DNA of 64,000 nucleotides from positions 1 through 64,000 of the forward strand of contig CAWJPL010000043.1 in assembly GCA_963844695.1 (NCBI GenBank). Reading direction: 5' to 3'. The notes below the pieces were generated by a model that did no database searches, was not told the origin of the DNA, and saw only the letters and a program-made list of their open reading frames with translations. The position numbers were made by a program, and so were the translations under genes. Origin of the DNA: RYN-230 sp963844695. GTDB lineage: Bacteria > Actinomycetota > Actinomycetes > Streptosporangiales > Streptosporangiaceae. Shown piece by piece: positions 20,037 through 28,747 of this stretch. Within the stretch, counting starts at the first letter, position 1. Every line of letters begins with the position of its first letter.

Positions 20037-21938
20037 GTGATTCAGAGCATGACCCAGATGTCAGAAACTGACGGAAAGCCTGCGGGCGGGGGCAAGACTT
20101 TGAGTGTTGCCGACTCGCCTCCTGAGCGTCCCCCCGCTGCGGCACCACCGGCCGCGGGACGGCAGGTCACGAGGCCTCCTGACCGCAGGAACCAGCGCCG
20201 CTGGGTGCCCATCGCCGCCGGCTGGCTGTGCCTGCTGATCGGCCTGGCCGACATCATCGAGGTAGTCCACCCCGGCCTGTTCTACACCTCGCACCTGACC
20301 AGGTTCCATGCCTTCGTGCCCGGCACGCTGGTCAACGTCACCCACACCGTCTCAGTCATCATCGGCCTGCTGCTGCTGATGCTCTCGCACGGCCTGAAGC
20401 GCCGGAAGCGCCGGGCCTGGGAGGCCGTGACGCTGCTGCTGGCGGCCAGTGCCGTGGTGCACGTGATCCCGTTCCGGGAGGGCCGGATCGTCACGGCCAT
20501 CGTCTCCGCCCTGCTGGTGGCGGCGCTGCTCTACTTCCGGGCCGAGTTCTACGCGGTGGGTGACCCGCGGACCCGGTGGCGGGCGCTGTGGGTCTTCCTC
20601 GGGCTGGTGCTGGCCGACGTGGCCATCGGCCTCACCTACATCCTGCTGGCCCGGGGACTGGCTCAGGACTACTCGCTGTGGCAGCGGGCGGTGCACGTGG
20701 TGTACGGCCTGGTGGGCGTGTCTGGCCCGGTCCGATTCGTGCCCGAGGCGCGCAGCGACCTGTTCGCCCTGCTGACGGGCGCCCTCGGCCTGTTCACCCT
20801 GGTCGTGACCGCGTACCTGTTCTTCCGGCCGGCCCGCCCCGCGGGGCGGCTGGGCCAGCAGGACTCCGAGCGCGTCCGGGATCTGCTGGAGAAGCAGGGC
20901 GACCGGGACTCCCTCGGATACTTCACGCTGCGCAGCGACAAGAGCATCATCTGGTCACCGACCGGCAAGTCCTGCATCGGCTACCGGGTGGTGTCCGGCG
21001 TCATGCTGGCCGGCGGCGACCCGCTCGGGGATCCGGAAGCCTGGCCCGGGGCCATCCACGCGTTCCTCGACGAGGCCGCCCGGCACGCCTGGGTGCCCGC
21101 CGTGATGGGCTGCGGGGAGCACGCCGCCGAGGTGTGGTGCCGGGAGGGCGAACTGACCGCGCTGGAACTGGGCGACGAGGCGATCGTGGAGGTAGCCGAC
21201 TTCAGCCTCAAGGGCCGGCCCATGCGCAACGTCCGCCAGATGGTGGCGCGGGTGGAGCGCAGCGGCTACGTGGCCGACGTGCGCCGGGCCGGTGACGTCG
21301 GCTGCGAGCAGATCGGGGAGTTCGCCCGGCAGGCGGGGTCCTGGCGCGGCAACCCCACCGAGCGCGGGTTCTCCATGGCCCTGGGCCGGCTGGGTGCTCC
21401 CGGCGACGAGAACTGCGTGATCGCCACCGCGACCGAGAACGGGGTCCTCCGCGGCGTCCTGCACTTCGTGCCGTGGGGCGCGGAAGGGCTCTCGCTGGAC
21501 CTGATGCGCCGGGACCGCACCGCCCAGCCCGGCGTCAACGACTTCCTCATCGTGGAGACCATCAAGGCCGCCGAGTCGCTGGGGATCAAGCGAATCTCGC
21601 TGAACTTCGCCGTGTTCCGGTCTGCGCTCGAACGCGGCGAGCGGATCGGGGCTGGCCCGGTGCTCCGGCTCTGGCGCGGGATCCTGCTGTTCGCTTCCCG
21701 CTGGTTCCAGATCGAGTCGCTGTACAAGTTCAACGCCAAGTTCACCCCGGCCTGGGTACCCCGCTTCTTCGTCTTTCCCGGTGCGTCGGACGCACCCCGG
21801 GTCGCCCTCGCGGCCCTGGAGGCCGAGGCCTTCCTGGTCTGGCCGAAGCTGGAGCTGCGGCGGCTGGGCCGCCGTCTCGGGCTCGGCAAGGTCCGGCGCC
21901 GGCTGGCCGCGTTAAACGCGTCCCGCCCCCCGACCTGA
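20037..21938 (+). CDS. Membrane phosphatidylglycerol lysyltransferase-like protein (MprF/LysX2 type, DUF2156)
   Basis: A 633-residue protein with a Pro/Ala-rich N-terminus, about six transmembrane helices (from IAAGWLCLLIGLADII to about residue 270) and a C-terminal DUF2156 GNAT-like aminoacyl-transfer domain (YFTLRSDKSIIWSPTGKSCIGY to the end). This is the membrane plus transferase part of MprF/LysX2; no lysyl-tRNA synthetase domain is fused. Likely role: transfer of an aminoacyl group from tRNA to membrane lipid, lowering surface charge. GTG 20037 is chosen because of the TACTCT box; TTG 20028 and ATG 20049 are alternatives. It interrupts the folE-folP order. Confidence 0.8.
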   Translation: MIQSMTQMSETDGKPAGGGKTLSVADSPPERPPAAAPPAAGRQVTRPPDRRNQRRWVPIAAGWLCLLIGLADIIEVVHPGLFYTSHLTRFHAFVPGTLVNVTHTVSVIIGLLLLMLSHGLKRRKRRAWEAVTLLLAASAVVHVIPFREGRIVTAIVSALLVAALLYFRAEFYAVGDPRTRWRALWVFLGLVLADVAIGLTYILLARGLAQDYSLWQRAVHVVYGLVGVSGPVRFVPEARSDLFALLTGALGLFTLVVTAYLFFRPARPAGRLGQQDSERVRDLLEKQGDRDSLGYFTLRSDKSIIWSPTGKSCIGYRVVSGVMLAGGDPLGDPEAWPGAIHAFLDEAARHAWVPAVMGCGEHAAEVWCREGELTALELGDEAIVEVADFSLKGRPMRNVRQMVARVERSGYVADVRRAGDVGCEQIGEFARQAGSWRGNPTERGFSMALGRLGAPGDENCVIATATENGVLRGVLHFVPWGAEGLSLDLMRRDRTAQPGVNDFLIVETIKAAESLGIKRISLNFAVFRSALERGERIGAGPVLRLWRGILLFASRWFQIESLYKFNAKFTPAWVPRFFVFPGASDAPRVALAALEAEAFLVWPKLELRRLGRRLGLGKVRRRLAALNASRPPT

Positions 21939-22138
21939 CCCCCCGAGGCTCCATAGGGGGCCCCTGTCCATCCCGCCCCATCAGCGACTCGTGACGCAGG
22001 AGTACCGGCCCCTGTCACTTTTCCCGTGTGACGTGCGTTCCGGCGGGTGATTTGCCCGGTTTCCGGGCGCGGCATGCGGGAAGAGTGCAGCCGCCACCCG
22101 GGACGGCGCAGGACGGGCGGGGGCGCTGGGTTGCCGCG

Positions 22139-22150
22139 TAGGGTTACCCC
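22139..22150 (+). promoter_or_regulatory. Leaderless promoter of folP
   Basis: TAGGGT (22139-22144), then exactly six bases to GTG 22151. There is no SD. Confidence 0.6.
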
Positions 22151-23125
22151 GTGATCGTCAACGCGACCCGGGCAGCCAGCCCGCCGGGCCTTCCAGAACC
22201 GGGCCGGTGCCTGGTCATGGGGGTGGTGAACGTCACCCCCGACTCCTTCTCCGACGGCGGCCTGTGGTTCGGCCCGGAGGCCGGGATCAAGCACGGCCTG
22301 GACCTCCAGGCCGCGGGCGCGGACATCGTGGACGTGGGCGGGGAGTCCACCCGCCCGGGGGCACAGCGCATCACCGCGGCGGAGGAACTGGGCCGGGTCG
22401 GGCCCGTCATCCGGGGTCTGGTCGCGGCCGGCGTCCCGGTGAGCGTGGACACGATGCGGGCAGAGGTGGCCGAGCGGGCCCTGGAAGCGGGGGCCCGGTT
22501 GGTCAACGACGTGAGCGGAGGCCTCGCCGACCCCCAGATGCCCCAGCTCGTGGCCGCCGCCGGGGTGCCGTATGTGGTGATGCACTGGCGGGGTCACAGT
22601 CACAGCATGGATTCCAGGGCCGTCTACCGGGATGTGGTGGCCGAGGTGAGTGAGGAACTGTGCCGCCGCGTCGAGGTGGTGACGCAGGCCGGGGTGGACC
22701 CGGCCATGATCGTCCTGGATCCGGGCCTCGGTTTCGCCAAGCGGCCGGAGCACAACTGGGCCCTGCTCACTCACCTGCAGGAGGTCAGCTCGCTCGGCGG
22801 CCGGGCGAGGCCGTTCCCGGTGCTGATCGGCGCGTCCCGGAAACGGTTCCTGGGCCGGCTGCTGGCCGCCCCGGACGGGACACCTCGTCCGTTCGCTGAG
22901 TCCGATGACGCTACCGTGTCGGCGACCGCCCTGGCCGCCGCGGCCGGGGCCTGGTGTGCCCGGGTGCACCAGGTCCCGGGTAACGCCGACGCGGTCCGGG
23001 TCGCCGAGGCGTGGCGCCAGGCCGTGCGGGCCGGCACCGGGCCGGCCGGGGTGGTCCAGGCTGGGGAGACCCAGCCAGCTGGAGAGGCCCAGACGGGAGA
23101 GACCCGGACCGGGGAGAGACCGTGA
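22151..23125 (+). CDS. folP: Dihydropteroate synthase
   Basis: A 324-residue TIM-barrel enzyme joining p-aminobenzoate to dihydropterin pyrophosphate; it is the sulfonamide target. Signatures are MGVVNVTPDSFSDGG, DVGGESTRPGA and LIGASRKRFLG. The last 30 residues are Gly/Glu/Thr repeats (AGETQPAGEAQ type, encoded by imperfect 15-bp repeats at about 23050-23120) beyond the normal C-terminus. The stop overlaps folB GTG in a GTGA junction. Confidence 0.96.
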   Translation: MIVNATRAASPPGLPEPGRCLVMGVVNVTPDSFSDGGLWFGPEAGIKHGLDLQAAGADIVDVGGESTRPGAQRITAAEELGRVGPVIRGLVAAGVPVSVDTMRAEVAERALEAGARLVNDVSGGLADPQMPQLVAAAGVPYVVMHWRGHSHSMDSRAVYRDVVAEVSEELCRRVEVVTQAGVDPAMIVLDPGLGFAKRPEHNWALLTHLQEVSSLGGRARPFPVLIGASRKRFLGRLLAAPDGTPRPFAESDDATVSATALAAAAGAWCARVHQVPGNADAVRVAEAWRQAVRAGTGPAGVVQAGETQPAGEAQTGETRTGERP

Positions 23126-23487
23126 GCCTGGACCAGATCGCGCTGCGCGGGCTGCGCGTGTTCGGCTACCACGGGGTGCTGGACAGTGAGCGCCGGGACG
23201 GCCAGGAGTTCCTCGTTGACGCGGTGCTGTGGCTCGACACCGCGCCCGCCGCGGCCGCCGACGACCTCTCCCTGACCGTGGACTACGCGGCGCTGGCTGG
23301 CCGGCTTGCGGCCGTCGTGGCCGGACCGCCGGTGCGGCTCATCGAGACGCTGGCCCAGCGCCTGGCGGACACGGCCGTCGCCGAGCCACTCGTCCGTGAG
23401 GTGGAGATCACCGTGCACAAGCCGCACGCGCCCGTCGGGCACGAGTTCGGCGACGTCGCGGTGACCATCAGGCGTCTGCGGTCATGA
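23122..23487 (+). CDS. folB: Dihydroneopterin aldolase
   Basis: A 121-residue enzyme that cleaves dihydroneopterin to 6-hydroxymethyl-dihydropterin. It has the LRVFGYHGVLDSERRDGQEF signature, TVDYAAL, and the catalytic lysine region ITVHKPHAP. It overlaps folP by 4 nt upstream and folK by 4 nt downstream, so the three are translationally coupled. Confidence 0.95.
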   Translation: MSLDQIALRGLRVFGYHGVLDSERRDGQEFLVDAVLWLDTAPAAAADDLSLTVDYAALAGRLAAVVAGPPVRLIETLAQRLADTAVAEPLVREVEITVHKPHAPVGHEFGDVAVTIRRLRS

Positions 23488-24131
23488 ACGGGGCCGGCCC
23501 GGGCCCGCCGCCGGCGCCCCCGGCGGCCGGGGAGCCTGCCCGGCGCACCGTCCTCGCCCTCGGCAGCAACCTGGGGGACCGGCTGGCCACCCTGCAAGGT
23601 GGCGTCGACGCGCTGCTCGGCCCGCGTGAGCCGGGCTCGTCCGTCCCGGGCTCGTCCGGCCCGGGCTCGTCCGTCCCGGGCCTGTCTGGGCTGAGCCCGT
23701 CTGGGCTGGCCCTGGTCGCGCTGTCGCCGGTGTACGAGACGGTGCCGGTGGGCGGGCCGCCGCAGCCGGAATACCTGAACGCGGTGCTCATCGCCGAGAC
23801 CACGCTGCCCGCGACGGCCCTGCTGCGCCGCGGCCAGGCGGTCGAGGCCGCGTTCGGCCGCGTGCGGGAGGAGGTCTGGGGTCCGCGGACCCTGGATGTG
23901 GATGTCATCGTTTACGGTGACGTGGTGAGCGACGATCCGGAGCTGACGCTCCCGCACCCGAGGGCGTGGGAGCGCGCCTTCGTGCTAGCGCCCTGGCTGG
24001 ACGCCGACCCGGACGCGGAGATCCCGGGACAGGGCCGGGTGGCCGAACTGCTGGCGGCCGCGGTGGCCAGGAACGGGGGCCAGCCGGGCGTGCGGCGGCT
24101 CGCTGACGTGCAGTTGCGGCCGCCGGCATGA
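23484..24131 (+). CDS. folK: 2-amino-4-hydroxy-6-hydroxymethyldihydropteridine pyrophosphokinase
   Basis: A 215-residue HPPK with LALGSNLGDRL, SPVYETVPVGGPPQPEYLNAV and the metal-binding WGPRTLDVDVIVYGD motif. A Gly/Ser/Pro insertion (GSSVPGSSGPGSSVPG) encoded by 15-bp tandem repeats lies between the first helix and the SPVYET strand, at a surface loop. ATG 23484 overlaps folB, and its stop overlaps the DUF3180 gene by 4 nt. Confidence 0.95.
   Translation: MNGAGPGPPPAPPAAGEPARRTVLALGSNLGDRLATLQGGVDALLGPREPGSSVPGSSGPGSSVPGLSGLSPSGLALVALSPVYETVPVGGPPQPEYLNAVLIAETTLPATALLRRGQAVEAAFGRVREEVWGPRTLDVDVIVYGDVVSDDPELTLPHPRAWERAFVLAPWLDADPDAEIPGQGRVAELLAAAVARNGGQPGVRRLADVQLRPPA
23630..23690 (+). repeat. 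15-bp tandem repeat inside folK
   Basis: Four imperfect CCCGGGCTCGTCCG(G/T) units encode a Pro-Gly-Ser-Ser insertion in an internal loop of HPPK. Confidence 0.9.
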
Positions 24132-24598
24132 CCCCGACCCGGATCCCCGTGCTGGTGACCATCGCCGCCGTCAGCGTGCTGGTGTCCTGGCTGGTCCTGC
24201 GCAGTGTCTACGCGTCGCTGCCGCCGCTGCCCTGGACCGCCGCGGTGGCCATGGTGCTGCTGGCCATCGCCGAGGCCCTCAGTGGGCGGAACCTGCGGGC
24301 CCGGATCCGCGGCGGTGCCGGGATGAAGCCGATCGCCCCGCTGGCCGCGGTCCGGATGGCGGCCCTGGCCAAGGCGAGTTCGCATGCGGCGGCGGTCATC
24401 GGCGGCCTGGCCGTGGGGGCCCTGGTCTACCTGACCAGCTCGCTCAGCAAGTCCGTGCCACGGAGCGACGCGATCACGTCAGGCGGGACCTTCCTGGCCG
24501 CCGTACTGCTCGTCCTGGCCGCGCTCTACCTGGAGCACAGCTGCCGGGTCCCCTCGGACGACGACGAGGACGCCGAGCGGCAGCGCGCGCCCCGCTGA
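24128..24598 (+). CDS. DUF3180 membrane protein
   Basis: A 156-residue protein with four predicted transmembrane helices (about 7-25, 34-50, 82-103 and 118-135) and an acidic tail. The KASSHAAAVIGGLAVGALVYL stretch fits DUF3180, which follows folK throughout actinobacteria (Rv3605c). The function is unknown. It overlaps the folK stop by ATGA. A tandem repeat begins at its stop codon. Confidence 0.88.
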   Translation: MTPTRIPVLVTIAAVSVLVSWLVLRSVYASLPPLPWTAAVAMVLLAIAEALSGRNLRARIRGGAGMKPIAPLAAVRMAALAKASSHAAAVIGGLAVGALVYLTSSLSKSVPRSDAITSGGTFLAAVLLVLAALYLEHSCRVPSDDDEDAERQRAPR

Positions 24599-24659
24599 GC
24601 CCGCTCTGCTGAGCCCGCTCTGCTGAGTCCCGCTCTGCTCAGTCCCGCCCCGCTGCGCC
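24592..24659. repeat. 14-15 bp tandem repeat carrying the DUF3180 stop codon
   Basis: Units of the type CGCTCTGCTGAG(C/T)CC repeat about four times. The DUF3180 stop (CGC TGA) is the first CTGAG of the array. Confidence 0.88.
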
Positions 24660-24679
24660 GGCGACACCGAGCCGCCGGC

Positions 24680-24883
24680 CTAGCAGGAGCGGAGGAATTC
24701 CTCGCGGCGGATCTGGTCCCGCAAATCGATGGCGTCCTCGCCACGGACCACGAGGGGCGGGGAGCTGCCGATCTTGCGCGCGTACACCAGCCCGCTGATC
24801 CCCCGCCAGACGTACCACACGGGCAGTTCCGCAGCGTAGGGCCACCAGGACGGGGGCTGGCCTTCTAACTCGTCATCAGTCAT
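24680..24883 (-). CDS. Conserved small protein of a GntR-linked pair
   Basis: A 67-residue acidic, Trp-rich protein (PPSWWPYAAELPVWYVWRG, then GLVYARKI and VVRGEDAIDLRDQI). Similar small proteins of unknown function are, as far as I recall, common in streptomycetes and relatives. ATG 24883 is preceded at six bases by TATAGT, a leaderless promoter. It is divergent from a short GntR-type regulator, with palindromic sequence between them, so co-regulation is likely. No catalytic motif is visible. Confidence 0.72.
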   Translation of the reverse strand: MTDDELEGQPPSWWPYAAELPVWYVWRGISGLVYARKIGSSPPLVVRGEDAIDLRDQIRREEFLRSC

Positions 24884-24962
24884 AAGAGCACTATATAGCA
24901 CCTAGAGCACTGAGTGCTAGCAGGAGTTCCGAAAGCTCCGGGTGGTTACATACCTTGATCAC
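24884..24962. promoter_or_regulatory. Divergent promoter-operator of the small-protein/GntR pair
   Basis: Two leaderless promoters face away: TATAGT (minus, 24895-24890) six bases before ATG 24883, and TACCTT (plus, 24951-24956) six bases before GTG 24963. Between them are two AGAGCACT direct repeats, the second forming the perfect palindrome AGCACT-G-AGTGCT (24905-24917), a good candidate GntR operator. Confidence 0.65.
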
Positions 24963-25217
24963 GTGGATGTCTCACCGGTGGATCCGCTCGGCGCCGACTT
25001 TGCGTATGTGCAGGTCGCGAACAATATTGCGGTGCGCATCGAGGCTGGGGAGATCACCCACAAGCTGCCGTCGGAGCGGAGCCTGGCCGAAGAGTACGGG
25101 GTCGCCTATCAGACGGTGCGGCACGCCATGAAGGTGCTGCGCGACCGGGGGCTGATCATCACCCGGCAGGGCCGCGGCACGTTCGTCGCCCCCCGGCCGG
25201 ATACCGCGCCGGCCTGA
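24963..25217 (+). CDS. GntR-type winged-helix regulator, minimal
   Basis: An 84-residue protein made of little more than the GntR winged helix: YVQVANNIAVRIEAGEI, LPSERSLAEEYGV, TVRHAMKVLRDRGLIITRQGRGTFV. There is no C-terminal effector domain, so ligand sensing, if any, must involve a partner. GTG 24963 is preferred over 24942 because TACCTT lies exactly six bases upstream. It probably controls itself and the divergent small gene. Confidence 0.85.
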   Translation: MDVSPVDPLGADFAYVQVANNIAVRIEAGEITHKLPSERSLAEEYGVAYQTVRHAMKVLRDRGLIITRQGRGTFVAPRPDTAPA

Positions 25218-25297
25218 CCGGGCGCGACCGCGCGACCGCGGCCCGCCGCCGCCAGCCCGCCACTGTGGGGCCCGCCACCGCCAGCAGCTGACTGCCG

Positions 25298-26617
25298 CTA
25301 GCGGTCCATGTCTCCGACCACGAAGAACATCGAGCCGAGGATGGGACTGAGGTCAGCGACCCGGTGGCCGGGCAGCAGCTCACCCAGCACCTGCACGTTG
25401 CTGAACGAGGCCGAGCGCACCTTGAGCCGCCACGGCGTCTTCCCGCCCCGGGACACCAGGTAGTACCCGTTCAGTCCCAGCGGGCCCTCGGTCCAGGCGT
25501 ACGCATGCCCCTCGGGGATCTTCAGCACCTTGGGAATCCGGGCGCTCAGCGGGCCGGGCGGCAGGGCAGCCAGCCGGCTCGCGCACGCGTCCACCAGATC
25601 CAGGGACACGGCGACCTGATCCAGCAGGCACTCGAACCGGGCCAGGCAGTCGCCCTCGCCCCGGGTGACCACCCGCAGCGACCCGGCCAGCTCGGCGTAA
25701 GCCAGGTAGGGCTCGTCCCGGCGCAGGTCGAAATCCACCCCGGAGGCCCGCGCGGCCGGACCGCTCACCCCGAACTGGCGCACCTGCTCACCGGTCAGCA
25801 CGCCCACGTCCCGGGTCCGGCTGCGGAACCGCTCGCTGCCCGCGACGACCGCGCCGATCCGGGGCAGGTCACCGCGCACCTGCGCGGCGGCCGCACCGAC
25901 CCGGCCGAGCCAGCCGGCGGGCAGCTCCTCCTTCAGCCCGCCGACCCGGTTGAACATGTAGTGCATCCGGCCGCCGGAGATCTCCTCCATGATCGACTGA
26001 AGCAGTTCCCGGGCCCGGGCCGCCGCGGCCCCAGCCTCAGCTCCTGGCCCAGCCTCGCCTCCTGTCCCAGCTCCAGCCACAGCCTCAGTCCCGGCCGCCG
26101 TACCGGCGCCGTCCTCCGCGAGCTCCGGCGGGTAAGAGCCGAGGAACGCGAGGTGGCTGAGGACCCGGTTGAGCTCGGCCAGCAGGGTGCGGGCCCACAC
26201 GCCCCGCGGCGGGACCTCGATGCCCGCCAGCCGCTCCGCCGCCAGCACCACGCCGAGCTCGCTCGCGAACGCGCCGAGCCAGTCGTGCCGGTTGGCGAGC
26301 ACGATGATCTGCCGGTAGTCCCGGGCCTCGAACAGCTTCTCGGCCCCCCGGTGCACGTAGCCGATGACCGGGTCGGCCGTGACGATCCGGTCGCCTTCCA
26401 GGGTCAGCCGCAGCCGGAGCATGCCGTGGCCGGAAGGGTGCCCCGACCCCAGGTTGATCAGCAGGTCTGCGCCGCTGCCGGGGGCGGCGCCGGCGCCGGG
26501 GTCCACGGCCCAGCTGCTGGTGACCGCGTCGGCCCGGTGTCGCGCCGCTCGTTGTCGCGCCGCCGGTTGCTGCGGCCCCGGTTGTCGCGGCGCCGGGCGC
26601 TCCGGCATGCGCTCCAT
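25298..26617 (-). CDS. NADH dehydrogenase subunit D-like protein (NuoD/49 kDa family)
   Basis: A 439-residue member of the complex I 49 kDa/NiFe-hydrogenase large-subunit family: GSGHPSGHGMLRL, GYVHRGAEKLFE, GRMHYMFNRVGGLKEE, EGPLGLNGYYLVSRGGKTPWRLKVR, and the final LGSMFFVVGDMDR all match NuoD. No other nuo gene is nearby. A Gly/Ala/Glu-rich insertion (AGTGGEAGPGAEAG) is encoded by imperfect repeats at 26030-26100. ATG 26617 lies 8 nt after GGGAGG and 4 nt after the upstream methyltransferase stop. It could be a second NuoD or a stand-alone paralogue. Confidence 0.85.
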   Translation of the reverse strand: MERMPERPAPRQPGPQQPAARQRAARHRADAVTSSWAVDPGAGAAPGSGADLLINLGSGHPSGHGMLRLRLTLEGDRIVTADPVIGYVHRGAEKLFEARDYRQIIVLANRHDWLGAFASELGVVLAAERLAGIEVPPRGVWARTLLAELNRVLSHLAFLGSYPPELAEDGAGTAAGTEAVAGAGTGGEAGPGAEAGAAAARARELLQSIMEEISGGRMHYMFNRVGGLKEELPAGWLGRVGAAAAQVRGDLPRIGAVVAGSERFRSRTRDVGVLTGEQVRQFGVSGPAARASGVDFDLRRDEPYLAYAELAGSLRVVTRGEGDCLARFECLLDQVAVSLDLVDACASRLAALPPGPLSARIPKVLKIPEGHAYAWTEGPLGLNGYYLVSRGGKTPWRLKVRSASFSNVQVLGELLPGHRVADLSPILGSMFFVVGDMDR

Positions 26618-26620
26618 CTG

Positions 26621-27671
26621 TCAGACCTCCCGGTCAGCCAGGCCGGCGAGCGCGCCGGGCAGCGGGACGCCTGCCGTCTGCACCAGCCAGCCGAACCCGC
26701 CGAGGCCAGCCGGATCAGTCAGCTCGGCCTCCTCAGCGGCCAGCCGCAGTGCGGCCAGGTACCCCGCCGGGTCGCGGTCGGCCTGGCTCAGCGGCGGGCG
26801 GCGGCCAGTCAGCCCCAGCGCCCGCAACGCGGCCCGCTGCGTGGTGAGCACGGTCTGGGTGGCCCCGGCCGCGGCTCCCGCCGCCGCGCAGGCGTCCAGG
26901 GCCACGTGCGCGGTGATGTCCCGGGAACCGTCCGGGATCGGCCGGACCGCGTGGCCGTCCCGGAACCCGGCCAGGGTCCCGGCCAGCGGCCTGCGGGCCC
27001 GGGAGTGTGCGTAGTCGGCCGCCAGGGCCAGGCCGCCCGCCAGCCGCCGGATCACTCCGGCCCAGGCCGCGCAGCGAGGATGGCCCAGCTCGGCGCGCTC
27101 GCCGGGATGCTGCAGGGGCCACCACCGGCGCAGCCACTCCTGCTCGGCCGGGCCGGCGGGCGGCCCGGGCTGCTCCGCGCCGCTACCGGGATCCACGAGC
27201 ATGATCCGCGGCCCGTCCGGGGTCAGCTCGGCCACGTCCACGGGAACGTTGTCCAGCCATTCGCTGGCGATGACCAGGCCGCGGATCCGGGCGGGCAGCA
27301 CGCTCGCCCACCGGATCCGCTCGTCCGCGCCCGGGGGGCGCGGTGCGAGCTCGATCGCCCGGGCGGTTATCCGTTGCGGAAAAGAAGACCACGGGCCGGC
27401 CGGTCCGGTGCGGGCGGGCAGCTGCTGCGCGAGCCTCAGGACCTGGCCCAGCAGCTCGCCCTGGCCGGCCCCGATGTCCACCAGGTCGAGCCGGTCCGGG
27501 TGGCCCAGCGCCTCGTCCGTGTGGCGGAGCAGGGCCAGGATGGCCTCGGCGTAGCGCGGCGAGACGTGCACCGAGGTGCGGAAGTGCGCCGCCGGGTCGT
27601 TCCCCGCGGGCGTAGAAGCCGCCCCGGCCGTACAGCGCGTCCTGGGTGGCGGCCCGCCATGTCGTCCACAC
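26621..27671 (-). CDS. SAM-dependent methyltransferase, NDUFAF7/MidA type (frameshifted)
   Basis: A class I methyltransferase of the SAM-MT28 (MidA/NDUFAF7) family. GTG 27671 opens WTTWRAATQDALYGRGGFYARG, then one surplus base in the G4 run (C4 at 27602-27605 on the plus strand) shifts the frame. Correcting it gives ARGNDPAAHFRTSVHVSPRYA followed by LDLVDIGAGQGELL and VIASEWLDNVPVDV, ending at 26621. In mitochondria NDUFAF7 methylates the complex I 49 kDa subunit, so the adjacent NuoD-like gene makes a natural substrate (inference). Confidence 0.83.
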
Positions 27672-27781
27672 CGAGCCGACTCTAGTGGCGCGGATATGCT
27701 GATCGTTGCCGTCTGGGCTCTGTGGCGCAGACCAGCGAGCGGAGGCCAGCGAGAGGACCCAGCGAGAGGAACGCCGAGGCG

Positions 27782-28693
27782 ATGGGGGACCCAGTTCCGT
27801 CCCGCGAGGCCGCGGAGCGGCCGGCCCGGCTCCGGGTCGGCGTGATCGGCGCGGGACGGGTCGGCACCGTGCTGGGGGCTGCGCTGGAGCGCGCCGGTCA
27901 CCAGGTGGTCGCCGTGTCGGCCGTGTCGGACCGGTCGCTGGAGCGCGCCGGGCGGTTCCTGCCTGGCGCGGCGGTCATGCGCCCGCCGGAGTTGCTGGCC
28001 GCGGTGGACCTCGCGCTGCTCACCGTCCCCGACGACGCGCTGCCCGGACTGGTGTCCGGCCTGGCCGCGACCGAGGCGCCGCTGGCCGGGCGGCTGGTGG
28101 CGCACACCAGCGGGCGGCACGGCCTCGCGGTGCTGGAGCCCGCCACGGTGCGCGGAGCGCTCCCTCTCGCGCTGCACCCGGTCATGACGTTCACCGGGCG
28201 CCCCGACGACCTCGACCGGCTGACCGGGATCTCCTTCGGGGTGACCGCCCCGGAACCGCTGCAGCCGGCGGCGCAGGCGCTGGTCATCGAGATGGGCGGC
28301 GAGCCCGTGCTGATCGACGAGGCGTCCCGCCCGCTCTACCACGCCGGGCTGGCCAGCGCGGCCAATCACCTGGTCGCCCTGGTGGCCCAGTCGGCCGACG
28401 TGCTCCGCGAGGCCGGGGTGAACGATCCGGCCCGGATGCTCGCGCCGCTGTTGTCCGCCGCGCTGGACAACGCGTTGCGGCTCGGCGACGCGGGCCTGAC
28501 CGGCCCGGTGGCCCGCGGCGACGCGGACACCGTGGCCGAGCACGTGCGCGCGCTGGCCGGCGCCTCGCCGGAGGCGCTGCGCGCTTACGTGGCGCTGGCC
28601 CGGCTGACCGCCGACCGCGCCCTGGCCGCCGGCATCCTCACCGCCGCGGACGCGCAGCGCCTGCTCGACGTGCTGGCCGGAGCCCCCCGGTGA
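27782..28693 (+). CDS. Rossmann-fold/DUF2520 dehydrogenase-like protein
   Basis: A 303-residue protein with an N-terminal NAD(P)-binding VGVIGAGRVGTVLGAAL, LLTVPDDALP, HTSGRHG, and a C-terminal DUF2520 helical domain (PLYHAGLASAANHLVAL). It resembles ketopantoate reductase-like proteins and stands next to panC in many actinobacteria (Rv3603c), which suggests a role linked to pantothenate, not proven. ATG 27782 follows GAGAGGA-type repeats; the frame opens at GTG 27722, with a TATGCT box at 27695. Confidence 0.86.
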   Translation: MGDPVPSREAAERPARLRVGVIGAGRVGTVLGAALERAGHQVVAVSAVSDRSLERAGRFLPGAAVMRPPELLAAVDLALLTVPDDALPGLVSGLAATEAPLAGRLVAHTSGRHGLAVLEPATVRGALPLALHPVMTFTGRPDDLDRLTGISFGVTAPEPLQPAAQALVIEMGGEPVLIDEASRPLYHAGLASAANHLVALVAQSADVLREAGVNDPARMLAPLLSAALDNALRLGDAGLTGPVARGDADTVAEHVRALAGASPEALRAYVALARLTADRALAAGILTAADAQRLLDVLAGAPR

Positions 28694-28695
28694 CG

Positions 28696-28747
28696 CCCAG
28701 GGCCGGGTGTCCCCGATGATGCCCACGGCCGGGGGGTCCCGATGATG
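28696..28747 (+). repeat. 26-bp tandem duplication of the panC start region
   Basis: Units 28696-28721 and 28722-28747 are 22/26 identical and both end GATGATG. The first ATGATG is out of frame and encodes MMPTAGGSR, ending in a TGA that overlaps the panC ATG at 28742 as ATGA. Confidence 0.92.
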
